Source: Streptosporangiaceae bacterium (GTDB taxonomy: Bacteria > Actinomycetota > Actinomycetes > Streptosporangiales > Streptosporangiaceae). Taken from it: 64,000 nt of DNA. The notes under the pieces were generated by a model. That model was not told the DNA's origin. It ran no database searches and saw only the letters and a list, made by a program, of their open reading frames with translations. The translations under genes were made by a program, and so were the position numbers. The stretch covers positions 1-64,000 of the forward strand of contig JAFARZ010000131.1 of the NCBI GenBank assembly GCA_019245115.1. Direction: 5' to 3'. Positions 25,044 to 33,790 of this stretch are shown piece by piece. Position 1 is the stretch's first letter; the number at the start of each line of letters is the position of its first letter.

Positions 25044-27047
25044 ATGGAACAAGGACCGGTACCAGATGGCGGGAGCACCAGGGACGAGGATGCGATGATC
25101 GCCGGGGACGCCGCATGGGACGATGAGCCGCCGTGGCTGGACGAAGAGCTGCCTCCGGACCAGGAAGCGGGAGATGACCGGGACTGGCCCGGTGATGCCG
25201 GGGACAGGTGCGGTGAGGCCGTGGCCGCCGAGGCCGGGCGGGACGGGGCGGAGTACGCGGCGGTGACCGCGCGGCTGATCGCGGCCGGGATTGAGACCGC
25301 AGTCGCGCACGTGCCCGGCACACCGATGACGCCAGGGATCAAGGCGGGCCCGGCGGGCGGGTTCGGGCAGAGCGAACCCCTCGATACGGCCGAGCCGGTG
25401 CCCGCGCTGGCCTGGGCCGCCGATTACGCATCCGGGGACCGGCGCCAGTTCACCGGCGTCTCCGACGACGAGCTGTGCGGCCTGATGGGAGCCCGGCAGC
25501 GGCTTGAGTGCCGCCAGGCGTGGGAGAAGCTGATGGCCCTGGCCGAATTCATCCGCCGGCGCCCGGCGCCTGGGTGCAGGCTCACCGGTCCGGGCCCGAT
25601 GCCGCAGGTGTGGGCGGAAGGGACCGCCGCTGAGATCAGCGTGCAGTTCTCGATCACCCAGCGGGCCGCCGACGGGCTGCTGAGCCTGGCCTGGGATCTC
25701 GCCGCGAAACTACCGCTCACCTCCGCCGGGCTCCGAGACGGGATCCTCGACTTGGACAAGACCCGGACCATCGCGGCTCACTGCGCTAACCTGAGCCCGG
25801 ACGAGGCCCAGCAGGCTGAGCGGATCCTGTTCAGCACCCCGGACATCGACCGCAAGACCCGCACGATGATCCGGGACCGAATCGCCCGCGCCGTCATCGA
25901 GGTCAATCCCGAGGCGGCGCGCAAGAACCGGGATGAAGGCGAGCGGGAGCGGCGGATCGAGGTCCAGCCGGAAGTGTCTGGGAACTCGATGATCGCCGGC
26001 CGGGAGCTGCCGCCGCTCGCGGTGCTGAGGATGGACCAGAAACTGACCGCGCGGGCCCGTCAGCTCAAACGGCTGGGTGTAACGGGCAACCTCGACGAAC
26101 TGCGGGTCCTGGCGTTCCTGGAAACCTTCGGCGAAGCCGATCCCGAGGGCGACCTCGCCCGTGCCCAGTCCGTGCGACCCGGCCAGGACGGCGATCCCGC
26201 AGACGGCGATCCCGGAAACAGCGGGCACGGACCGCGTCCAGACCGAACCGGCGGCGCGGGTCCGGCAGACGGCGGCGCAGGTTACGCAGACAGCGGGACA
26301 GGTCAGGGACGTGGAGTGTGCACCTGCGGTGCCGCGGGCAGCGGGATCGCAGCCGTGGTCCACCTCACCGCCCCGGTGCTCACCCTCACCGAGCTGGCCG
26401 GACGTCCCGGCGTGCTCCGTGGTACCGGCCCGATCGACCCGGACCAGGTCCGCGAACTGGCCGACGCGGCCAGCGCGAACCCCAAGACCAGCTACCAGTT
26501 CACCATCACCGACCGCGACGGCCGACCCATCGCGCACGCCCGCGGCAAACCCAGAGCAAACGACTTCACACGATCGCGAAAACCCCGCAACTCCGACAAA
26601 CCTGACCATCCAGCCACCGGGCCGCCCCGGCTCACGCTGGTCGATCCAGGACCGCCCAGCGGACACGGCACCTGGCTCTATGAACATGGCGACCGGGAGA
26701 TCATTTTCGCGTTCGAGAGCCTCAACGGTGACTGCGACCACCGCCATCAGGCACCAGGACACGACCCTGGCACGCACCTGCGCCATCTGACCGGCGTGCT
26801 GCACACCGAATGCACCTTCCCGACCTGCCGCACCCCGCAGCACCGGGCCGACTACGAGCACTCAGCACCCCATGACCAGGGCGGTATCACGTGCCTGTGC
26901 ACATGCGGGCCGGTCTGCCGCCGCAACCACAAGCACAAGCAAGGCCCAGCCTGGAAGCTCGACGGAACCGGCAAACCCGGATACTTCACGTGGAAGCTAC
27001 CCAGCGGAAGGACATACCTCAGCGGACCCGACCTCTACCCGATCTAG
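25044..27047 (+). CDS. DUF222/HNH endonuclease signature protein (13E12 repeat family)
   Basis: The 667-residue protein has an acidic N-terminus, a helical DUF222 region (about residues 140-370, including LSPDEAQQAERILFSTPDID), a low-complexity Gly/Asp-rich middle, and a C-terminal HNH-like segment (CTFPTCRTPQHRADYEH, HDQGG, CRRNHKHKQG; about 590-640). This is the layout of the multi-copy 13E12 family of Actinobacteria, sometimes linked to mobile DNA. Nuclease activity is not shown. ATG 25044 follows a strong ribosome site. Confidence 0.88.
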   Translation: MEQGPVPDGGSTRDEDAMIAGDAAWDDEPPWLDEELPPDQEAGDDRDWPGDAGDRCGEAVAAEAGRDGAEYAAVTARLIAAGIETAVAHVPGTPMTPGIKAGPAGGFGQSEPLDTAEPVPALAWAADYASGDRRQFTGVSDDELCGLMGARQRLECRQAWEKLMALAEFIRRRPAPGCRLTGPGPMPQVWAEGTAAEISVQFSITQRAADGLLSLAWDLAAKLPLTSAGLRDGILDLDKTRTIAAHCANLSPDEAQQAERILFSTPDIDRKTRTMIRDRIARAVIEVNPEAARKNRDEGERERRIEVQPEVSGNSMIAGRELPPLAVLRMDQKLTARARQLKRLGVTGNLDELRVLAFLETFGEADPEGDLARAQSVRPGQDGDPADGDPGNSGHGPRPDRTGGAGPADGGAGYADSGTGQGRGVCTCGAAGSGIAAVVHLTAPVLTLTELAGRPGVLRGTGPIDPDQVRELADAASANPKTSYQFTITDRDGRPIAHARGKPRANDFTRSRKPRNSDKPDHPATGPPRLTLVDPGPPSGHGTWLYEHGDREIIFAFESLNGDCDHRHQAPGHDPGTHLRHLTGVLHTECTFPTCRTPQHRADYEHSAPHDQGGITCLCTCGPVCRRNHKHKQGPAWKLDGTGKPGYFTWKLPSGRTYLSGPDLYPI

Positions 27048-27156
27048 CGCATAGCAGGCTGAGGATCTGCGTCTAGCACGTGGCAGGAGATCAAGCCGAC
27101 GCCACGGATCCGGAGTTCCTCGCCTTAAGCGTCTGGGCCTGGCAGATACTGATCCG

Positions 27157-27669
27157 ATGGCAGAGGATTGGTTCGGCGGGTTCAGCCTGGACCGGGTGGA
27201 CATAGGCGGGGTGGACGCGGGCAGCGTGGGCGGGGTGGTGCTGCGGGTGCGGTCTGGTGGCGCCGGGCCGCCGCTGCTGTTGCTGCACGGTCATCCGCGC
27301 ACCCATGCGACGTGGCATCGTGTCGCGCCGTTGCTGGCGAGGGAGCACACCGTAGTCTGCCCGGATCTGCGCGGCTATGGCCAGTCATCCAAGCCGCCGA
27401 GTGGTGGCACTGGTTCTTCCTCGGCAACCCGGCCGCCGAAGCCGACCGGGTGATCAACGCTGACCCTGACGCCTGGTATCACAGCGACCGTCCCCGCCCG
27501 CAGATGGGCCACCCGCGACGACATGGAACGGCTCTATGGCGACCCGGCCGCGGTATGGCGCGGCTGGGCCGACAACGTGACAGGCCTACCCATCGACTCC
27601 GGCCTCCACATCGCCGAGCAAGCACCCGCGGAACTGGCCACCGCACTCGCCGCTTTCCTGCGAACCTGA
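27157..27669 (+). pseudogene. Alpha/beta hydrolase (haloacetate dehalogenase-like), internally deleted and frameshifted
   Basis: From ATG 27157 the frame encodes a normal N-terminus (LLLLHGHPRTHATWH, then VCPDLRGYGQSSKPP) and then breaks near 27400. The next frame resumes with WWHWFFLGNPAAEAD and ADPDAWYH, a segment that in the family lies some 60 residues further on; the nucleophile elbow is missing. A third frame gives the C-terminal end (RDDMERLYGDP ... EQAPAELATALAAFL) to a TGA at 27667-27669. At least two deletions or shifts therefore separate recognisable parts, so it is a decaying gene. Its 3' end overlaps the MFS gene on the other strand. Confidence 0.8.
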
Positions 27670-29204
27670 CCAGACAGCCATGCCACAGCCGCCAGCTCCA
27701 GTAAGCGCGCGCGGGCGCGGGGCAGCAGGAGGGTGGTGAGGGCGGCCACGACCAGGATCGCGGCGTCGACGGCCATGGCCACCTCCATCGCGTGCACGAA
27801 CGCGGGTCGGGCCGACGGGCCGCCGAGCGCCGGACCGAGGGCTGCGTAGAAGATCGCGCCGACGATGGCGATGCCGCTGGCGATGCCGAACTGCTGGGTG
27901 GTGGTGAGGATTCCGGCCGCCGCCCCGGCCCGCTCCGGCTTGATGTGCGCGAGTACCGCGCTGATCAGGGACGGCAGCGCGATGCCCTGCCCGACGCCGA
28001 TCAGGGCCGTGGCCGGTGCGAGGTCCCAGCCGGTCAGGTGAGCGCCGTAGTGCCGGCCGGTCAGGAACAGGGTCAGCGCGCCCAGCGCGGCGATCAGCGC
28101 CCCGAGCGTGATCGACCGTGAGCCGAGCCGGGCGGCGAGCCGCGGGCCGAGGATCGACATCGCGGTGAACGTCGCGGCCAGCGGCAGGTTCTCCACCCCC
28201 GCGCGGAACGGCTCCTGGCCCAGGCCCGCCTGGAGCAGCAGGGTCAGCACGAACATGAAGCTGCCGAAGAAGAACGTCAGGCCGAAGTTCACCGCCAGCC
28301 CGGCCGAGAACGCCCGGTCGGAGAACAGCGGCAGGTCGAGCAGCGGCTCCCCGCCCCGGCGCGCGAGACGGCGCTCCCAGGCGATGGTCAGGGCCAGCAG
28401 CGGCAACGACGAAGCCAGCGACGCCCAGGTCCAGGCCGGCCAGCCTTCGTCCCGGCCGAGAGTGAGCGGGACCAGGGCGAGGGCGAGGGACGCCGACACG
28501 CCCAGCGCGCCCAGCGGGTCCAGGCGCGGCCTGCGATGGGCCCAGGCGTGCGGGACCAGCAAGGCGGCGGCGATCAGCGCCAGGATGCCGACCGGCACGT
28601 TCACCAGGAAGATGGCCCGCCAGCCGAGGCCAGCTACGTTGAGCGAAAGCAGACCGCCGCCCAGGATCTGGCCGGACACGAACCCGATGCCCATCGTCAC
28701 GCCGAACCAGGACAGCGCCTTGGGCCGCTCGACGGGCGGGAACGTCGCGGTGATCAGCGCCAGCACCTGCGGCACCATCGCGGCGCCGGTCAGGCCCTGC
28801 ACCAGCCGGGCGACGACCAGTTCACCGGGAGACTGAGCCAGGCCGCACAGCAGCGACGCGAGGGCGAACGTCACGACGCCGATCATGAACATCCGCCGGT
28901 AGCCGAACAGGTCGCCCAGCCGGCCACCGGTCACCATGCCGCTGGCGTACATGAACGCGTAGCCGCCCACGATGAGCTGAAGCGCCGCGTCGCTGACATG
29001 CAGGTCGCGCTGCAACGAAGGCGCCGCCACATTGACCGCCCATATGTCAAAACCGGCCATGAACATGGCCATCAGCACGACCGGCAGCATCAGCCATCGC
29101 CGCGGATCAGGGCCAGAGGCATCGGGTCCGGAGGCCGGGACTCCAGCGTCACGCGCGGCCACCCGCGAACGGGAATCCAGAGCCCTGGACACAGCGTTTG
29201 ACAT
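27534..29204 (-). CDS. MFS transporter (drug:H+ antiporter, 14-TM type)
   Basis: The 556-residue transporter has about 14 hydrophobic helices and the DHA2 family markers: an early acidic residue in MAGFDIWAVNVAAPSLQRDL (about residues 45-64), motif A GGRLGDLFGYRRMFM (about 92-106), and the exporter motif C region. ATG 29204 (MSNAVSRALD) is chosen; upstream frames cross the operator region. The C-terminus (about 45 residues) runs antisense over the hydrolase pseudogene and may be artificially long. It is divergent from an ArsR-type regulator, the usual setting of a repressed efflux pump. Confidence 0.9.
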   Translation of the reverse strand: MSNAVSRALDSRSRVAARDAGVPASGPDASGPDPRRWLMLPVVLMAMFMAGFDIWAVNVAAPSLQRDLHVSDAALQLIVGGYAFMYASGMVTGGRLGDLFGYRRMFMIGVVTFALASLLCGLAQSPGELVVARLVQGLTGAAMVPQVLALITATFPPVERPKALSWFGVTMGIGFVSGQILGGGLLSLNVAGLGWRAIFLVNVPVGILALIAAALLVPHAWAHRRPRLDPLGALGVSASLALALVPLTLGRDEGWPAWTWASLASSLPLLALTIAWERRLARRGGEPLLDLPLFSDRAFSAGLAVNFGLTFFFGSFMFVLTLLLQAGLGQEPFRAGVENLPLAATFTAMSILGPRLAARLGSRSITLGALIAALGALTLFLTGRHYGAHLTGWDLAPATALIGVGQGIALPSLISAVLAHIKPERAGAAAGILTTTQQFGIASGIAIVGAIFYAALGPALGGPSARPAFVHAMEVAMAVDAAILVVAALTTLLLPRARARLLELAAVAWLSGQVRRKAASAVASSAGACSAMWRPESMGRPVTLSAQPRHTAAGSP

Positions 29205-29219
29205 GGAAACCCCCAGTAG

Positions 29220-29275
29220 TTTGACGTTCATCGAAGTTCGATGACTATCGAACAGTACTATATCTATCGAACTAC
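29220..29275. promoter_or_regulatory. Candidate operator between MFS gene and ArsR-type regulator
   Basis: Repeats of the core ATCGAAC occur at about 29244-29251 and 29264-29271, with inverted copies (CATCGAAGTTCGATG) at about 29230-29244. The region is AT-richer and only 100 bases long between the divergent starts, so both promoters must be here. Binding by the neighbouring HTH protein is inferred. Confidence 0.5.
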
Positions 29276-29304
29276 TCGCAACCTGTTTTATGCTCGGATG
29301 TGTG

Positions 29305-29640
29305 ATGGACGACGTAGTCGAGCCCGCGGCGGAGGACTTCCAGCTTCCCCGCATCCTCGCCGCGCTGGCTGACCCGAACCGGCTGGCGGCGGTGCGTTAC
29401 GTGGCGCACAACGGCGAGTCCTGGTGCGCTCAGGTCATGGAGCAGGCCATGCTCCCGATGACCAAGTCCACGTTCTCCCACCACCTGCGGATCCTGCGCG
29501 AGGCCGGTGTGCTGACCAAGCGGATCCAGGGCGCCCGTGGCTATACCAGCCTGCGCAAGGCCGATCTGGACCGCAGGTTCCCCGGCCTGATCGACTCCAT
29601 CGTCGACGCCGCTATCGACCCTGTTCCTCAGCCGGGCTAG
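29305..29640 (+). CDS. ArsR-family-like winged-helix transcriptional regulator
   Basis: The 111-residue regulator has the ArsR winged-helix pattern: ILAALADPNRLAAVRYVA (helices 1-2), a recognition helix with TKSTFSHHLRILREAGVLTKR (about residues 53-73), and the wing GARGYTSLRKADLDRRFPG. No obvious metal-binding cysteine motif is seen (one Cys only), so a small-molecule ligand is more likely. ATG 29290 is a possible earlier start. It overlaps the end of the nickel transporter gene on the other strand by 29 bases and probably represses the divergent MFS pump. Confidence 0.85.
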   Translation: MDDVVEPAAEDFQLPRILAALADPNRLAAVRYVAHNGESWCAQVMEQAMLPMTKSTFSHHLRILREAGVLTKRIQGARGYTSLRKADLDRRFPGLIDSIVDAAIDPVPQPG

Positions 29641-30727
29641 GCGCGCGCAGCCGGGAACCCCATTTCTCCTCAATTCTACCCAGCCGCCACACCAGCATCG
29701 CCGCCACCCAGGTGACCACGAACATCCCGACGATCACGAACCCGGCCGTGTTGATATCGAAGCCTCCGGCGAATCCACCGGGCAGCAGGCTCAGCGCCTC
29801 GATGCCGCCGATGAAGAAGCAGATGGCCACCGACAGCCCGGTGATGGCGAGGTTGTAGTAGACCTTGCGCACCGGGTTGAAGAACGCCCAGCCGTAGGCC
29901 AGGTTCATGAACAGCCCGTCGGTGGTGTCCATCAGCGTCATGCCGGCCATGAACAAGATGGGCAGCGCGAGGATTGCCTGCCAGGCGATGTGCTCCGAGG
30001 CGAGGTAGGCGGTGGTGGTGAGCAGCAGCACTTCGGTCGCGGTGTCGAAGCCGAGCCCGAACAGGACCCCCACCGGGTAGATCTTCCACTCGCGATCGAT
30101 GACCTTCATCCACCGGCCGAAGAACCGGTAGAAGAACCCCCGGTTGTCAAGCTGCCGCTCCAGCTCCGCCTCGTCGTATTCGCCGCGCCGCATGGACCGG
30201 AACACCCGGATGATCCCGGCCAGTACCACCAGGTTCATCAGCCCGATGAGGAGCAGGAACACCGAGGACACGACCGTCCCGGCCATGCCGCCGAACTGGT
30301 GCAGCGGCGAGCTGGAATGGGTCACGGCGGGCAGCACGGTCTTCTCGGCGACGATGAGGCCGACGCCCATCGCCACCACGATCGTGGAGTGCCCCAGGGA
30401 GAAGAAGTACCCGAAACCGAACGGCCGCGGCCGGCCGGTGCCGAGGCGGTCGCCGATCACCTTCCTGGTCGTGTTGTCGATGGCCGCGATGTGGTCGGCA
30501 TCGAACGCGTGCCGCAGGCCCAGGGTGTACGCGGTCACGCTGAGGCCGACACCGAACAGCTTGTAATGGCCGGGTAGCACGTAGATCACGAAGACCGCGA
30601 AGCCCAGCGCGTGCATGGCGGCTATCGAGCCGTACATGGCGAGCAGCCGGATCCGCTCGGTCCGGCTCATCGTCCCGAACGACTGCCGGACGAGCTCCCG
30701 CATCCGCGGCGTTCCAGGAGCGCCCAC
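29612..30727 (-). CDS. Nickel/cobalt transporter, NiCoT (HoxN/NixA) family
   Basis: The 371-residue permease has about eight TM helices and the NiCoT signature RHAFDADHIAAIDNTTR (about residues 70-86), followed by FGFGYFFSLGHSTIVV and, later, LGFDTATEVLLL. These His/Asp residues select Ni(II) or Co(II). GTG 30727 is used as start; ATG 30703 is an alternative. A Nur-box-like sequence lies about 20 bases upstream, which suggests nickel rather than cobalt as substrate. Confidence 0.93.
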   Translation of the reverse strand: MGAPGTPRMRELVRQSFGTMSRTERIRLLAMYGSIAAMHALGFAVFVIYVLPGHYKLFGVGLSVTAYTLGLRHAFDADHIAAIDNTTRKVIGDRLGTGRPRPFGFGYFFSLGHSTIVVAMGVGLIVAEKTVLPAVTHSSSPLHQFGGMAGTVVSSVFLLLIGLMNLVVLAGIIRVFRSMRRGEYDEAELERQLDNRGFFYRFFGRWMKVIDREWKIYPVGVLFGLGFDTATEVLLLTTTAYLASEHIAWQAILALPILFMAGMTLMDTTDGLFMNLAYGWAFFNPVRKVYYNLAITGLSVAICFFIGGIEALSLLPGGFAGGFDINTAGFVIVGMFVVTWVAAMLVWRLGRIEEKWGSRLRAPSPAEEQGR

Positions 30728-30745
30728 ACTGGCACGCTAGCGCAG

Positions 30746-30762
30746 TTGCAAATAAGTCGCAA
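30746..30762 (-). promoter_or_regulatory. Candidate Nur (nickel-responsive Fur family) box
   Basis: TTGCAA at 30746-30751, five bases, then TCGCAA at 30757-30762. The known actinobacterial Nur box is TTGCAA-N5-TTGCAA, so this is a one-mismatch match in the promoter position of the nickel transporter gene. Nur with nickel would repress uptake. Confidence 0.6.
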
Positions 30763-30805
30763 ATAATACTACTTTGCGGAACTGGCTGGTTACATCGGCG
30801 GAGGC

Positions 30806-31747
30806 CTAACTGGTGACATCAGCGGAGGTGAACCGGGCCCAGGCGAACGCACCGGACAGCACCATGTACACGACGAACGACGCCAGGCCGCGCAGCAGCA
30901 CCGACGTGTCGGCCGGCGCCCGCAAGATGGAGTCGAAGTCCGCCCACCAGTGGGTCGGCAGGTACGGCCCGACCGCCGCCAGCTGCGGCACATTGTCCAC
31001 CACCTCGCTGGTCACCACGAGGATCATGACCGCGGCGATCGCGCCGATACCGTGCTCGGTCAGCGTCGAGATGGCCAGCCCGATCGCCCCGAGCGCCGCC
31101 ATCGCGGCGGCCACGTACAGGGTGACGAGCAGCACCTTGACCAGGCCCGCGCCCAGCGAGACGGTCGCGCCGGACAACAGCGTCACCGGCCCGACCGGAA
31201 ACAGTATGACGCCGACGACCAGCGCCACCCCGGACACGGTGAACGTGGCGCACAGCGCGAACGTGACGATCGTCGCGTACTTGACCGAAAGCAGCCGGGT
31301 CCGCCCGGCCGGCACGGCCAGCAGGTAACGCAGCGTGCCGTAACCCGCCTCGCCCGCGATCGAGTCACCGGCGACGACCGCCACCACGACCGGCAGCACC
31401 AGGATGAGCAGGCTGCTCAGCGCGATGAAGGTGAGGAACACCCCGTTGCCGGCCAGCTGGTCGAAGAACGCCGTGCTCGGATTCGGGCCGCCCCCGCTTC
31501 GCGAGTGCGGCGCCGCGAGCTTCAGCGCGATCCCGATCAGGACGGGGAACGCCGCCGCGACCCCGAGCAGGGCCAGGTTCCGCTTCCGTCCGAAGACCAG
31601 CCTCAGCTCAGAACCAAAAAACCTTATCCAGGAACGAACGGGCGGTGGTGCTTCGCCCAGCGAACGCGCTGCCTGCCCTCCCCCTTCGCTCCGCTCCCGC
31701 TCGCGAACAAATCCGACATTTCCGTTATTCAGCACTCTGTCATTCAC
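30806..31747 (-). CDS. ABC-2 type transporter permease
   Basis: The about 313-residue membrane protein has six TM helices of ABC-2 type: a first TM near residue 55, a periplasmic-side loop, then helices around LILVLPVVVAVVAGDSIAGE with the coupling segment AGEAGYGTLRYLLAVPAGR. It overlaps the ATPase gene by a few bases. The first 40 residues (RERERSEGGGQ and so on) are low in conservation and are encoded by a repeat-like GCTCCGCTCCCGCTCGCG stretch, so the true start may lie further in. It is the last gene of a LolA-like/ATPase/permease operon. Confidence 0.85.
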   Translation of the reverse strand: MNDRVLNNGNVGFVRERERSEGGGQAARSLGEAPPPVRSWIRFFGSELRLVFGRKRNLALLGVAAAFPVLIGIALKLAAPHSRSGGGPNPSTAFFDQLAGNGVFLTFIALSSLLILVLPVVVAVVAGDSIAGEAGYGTLRYLLAVPAGRTRLLSVKYATIVTFALCATFTVSGVALVVGVILFPVGPVTLLSGATVSLGAGLVKVLLVTLYVAAAMAALGAIGLAISTLTEHGIGAIAAVMILVVTSEVVDNVPQLAAVGPYLPTHWWADFDSILRAPADTSVLLRGLASFVVYMVLSGAFAWARFTSADVTS

Positions 31748-32669
31748 TGATGGCAAAGCCCTCTCCGGTCAGGCCAACGAAGAGGTCTTCCAGGCTGGGC
31801 GCGGCGACGCCGAAGCCGCGCACCCCGATGCCGGCGTGTACCAGCTCGGCGCAGACTCGTTCCGGCTCGGCGTCGCCCAGTATGGCCGAGGCCTCGCCCT
31901 CGGCGGTATGCGTGTCGGTGAGCCCCAGCGCGGCCAGCACTTTGGTGGCGCCCTCGGGGTCCGCGGTCCGCACGGTGACCCGGGCCGCGCCGGTCCGGCG
32001 CAGTTCCGGCAGCGATCCCTGGAAGACGAGCTTCCCGGTGCGCATCACCCCGACATGGGTGCAGATCTGCTCCACCTCGGCGAGCAGGTGCGACGACACG
32101 AACACCGTGGTGCCGTCGGCGGCGATCTTCCGGATGAGCGTCCGCACCTCCCGGGTCCCCTGCGGGTCGAGCCCGTTGGTCGGCTCGTCCAGGATGATCA
32201 GCTCACGCGGCCGGAGCAGCCCGGCCGCGATGGCCAGCCGCTGCTTCATGCCCAGCGAGTAGTGCCGGTACCGCTTGCCGGCCGCCGACAGCAGGCCGAC
32301 CCGGTCCAGGGCTTCGCCGATCCTGGCCTTGGCCGTCCTGGGATCCGCGGTCCGGTCGGCCGCGTCGTAGCGGGCCAGGTTGGCCGCACCGGACAGGAAG
32401 GGGTAGAAGGCCGGGCCTTCGACCAGCGAGCCGACCTTGTGCAGCACCCGGGTGGCCTGGTCCGGTATGGGCACGTCAAGCAGGCTCGCGCTGCCGCTGG
32501 TCGGGTAGGCCAGGGCGAGCAGCATCCGGATCGTGGTCGTCTTGCCGGAGCCGTTCGGGCCGAGGAACCCGTACACGGAGTTCCGCGGCACGGCCAGGTC
32601 GATGTGGTCCACAGCGAGTTGTCCGCCGCGGAACCGTTTCGTCAGGCCCTCGGTGGCGATGGCGGTCAC
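31740..32669 (-). CDS. ABC transporter ATP-binding protein (ABC-2 exporter type)
   Basis: The 309-residue ATPase has Walker A GPNGSGKTTT (about residue 38), signature YSLGMKQRLAIAAGLL (about 137), Walker B LIILDEPTNGLD (about 157) and the C-terminal extension typical of drug/antibiotic exporters (DrrA/CcmA-like). GTG 32669 starts nine bases after the LolA-like stop, and the 3' end overlaps the permease start. The transported substrate is unknown. Confidence 0.93.
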   Translation of the reverse strand: MTAIATEGLTKRFRGGQLAVDHIDLAVPRNSVYGFLGPNGSGKTTTIRMLLALAYPTSGSASLLDVPIPDQATRVLHKVGSLVEGPAFYPFLSGAANLARYDAADRTADPRTAKARIGEALDRVGLLSAAGKRYRHYSLGMKQRLAIAAGLLRPRELIILDEPTNGLDPQGTREVRTLIRKIAADGTTVFVSSHLLAEVEQICTHVGVMRTGKLVFQGSLPELRRTGAARVTVRTADPEGATKVLAALGLTDTHTAEGEASAILGDAEPERVCAELVHAGIGVRGFGVAAPSLEDLFVGLTGEGFAISE

Positions 32670-32678
32670 TGGGTGTGT

Positions 32679-33755
32679 CTAATGTCCGGAAGCCGCCGCA
32701 TACAGCACGGTCGGGTCGACCGCACCGACGTACACCGAGCCGTTCGTGATTAGTGCCGAGACCAGGCCGGTCCGGATGAGCTGGCCGGTGCCGAACGCGC
32801 CGTGCACGGTGCTCGCGGAACCGAGCAGCGCCTGGACAGCCTCGGCCCCTTGGCCGGAACCGCCGGCCGAGGTCAACCCCGAAGACGGCAGCTTGACTAC
32901 GGTCAGCCAGCCCGATCCGATGACGTTCGTGCCGGGCCCGGCGCCATCTTTGTGCGCGCCCTGGCCGGCGGACATGTTGTCCGTGGTCACCTTGGCGCCG
33001 GGCGGCGGGGTGAAGCTGATGTCGGAGGACGACGGCGTGGCGAACGTGACCGAGGTGAAGCCGATGCTGATCGCCGGGCTCTTCGCGTGCCGGGCGAAGA
33101 CCTCGACGCGCAGCGGCACGTTGTTTTTCGCATCGATCGCGATCTTGACCTGGCCGACGAGGGACCGTCCGTCCTTCGGCGCGAGGACGAGCTCATAGGA
33201 CGCCTGGCCGGCCACGTACACGTTGCTGTCCACCCTGACGGTGGTGGTGGGCCCGACCGCGGACAGTGCGTCATTCGCCGCCTGCTGCGGCGTGGCCGGA
33301 AGTTCGGCCGGTGCCTGGCTGGGGGCCTTCGCCGGGAGGACGAACTTCGTGGCGGTGTCCGGCACGGACTGCCAGAGCCACGCGGTGCTGCCGCTGCGGT
33401 ACAGGTCGGTCTCGCTCATGCTGCCCGGCAACTCGATGCGGTACTGCTGCGGGCTCGCGTACCAGACCTGGACGGTATGTGATCCGGTAAGCAACGAGAC
33501 CAATGACGTCGAATTCTGCGTGCCGGGCAGTCGCGGCAGACCGAGCGACGCGGTTTCCATCACGGAGCCGCTCAGCGCCGGGACGTGCGACTGCGCCGCG
33601 ACGTCAGCCAGCAACTGCGCTGGTGTCCGCGCCGGCAGCGCGGGCGCCGCCTGCGCGGCGGGCATCAGCGCCGCCGCCATGATTCCGCCCGTTACGGCCA
33701 GCGCCCCCGCTGGCACCGCCCACCGAGCCTTGCGCGACATCCGATACATCCCCAT
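32679..33755 (-). CDS. LolA/RseB-like secreted or anchored protein
   Basis: The 358-residue protein has a basic start and a hydrophobic signal or anchor (about residues 12-36), then a beta-rich region that matches the LolA-like half-barrel of lipid carriers: TVQVWYASPQQYRIE, GSTAWLWQSVPDTATKF, and VAGQASYELVLAPKDGRSLVGQVKIAID. In Actinobacteria these are often encoded next to ABC-2 transporters and two-component systems, as here. A role in handling lipids or sensing envelope state is inferred. It overlaps nothing upstream; the convergent-free gap to the kinase gene is 35 bases. Confidence 0.75.
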   Translation of the reverse strand: MGMYRMSRKARWAVPAGALAVTGGIMAAALMPAAQAAPALPARTPAQLLADVAAQSHVPALSGSVMETASLGLPRLPGTQNSTSLVSLLTGSHTVQVWYASPQQYRIELPGSMSETDLYRSGSTAWLWQSVPDTATKFVLPAKAPSQAPAELPATPQQAANDALSAVGPTTTVRVDSNVYVAGQASYELVLAPKDGRSLVGQVKIAIDAKNNVPLRVEVFARHAKSPAISIGFTSVTFATPSSSDISFTPPPGAKVTTDNMSAGQGAHKDGAGPGTNVIGSGWLTVVKLPSSGLTSAGGSGQGAEAVQALLGSASTVHGAFGTGQLIRTGLVSALITNGSVYVGAVDPTVLYAAASGH

Positions 33756-33790
33756 ATCGCCCACAGTACCCGCTGCCCCGCAGACCCGCG

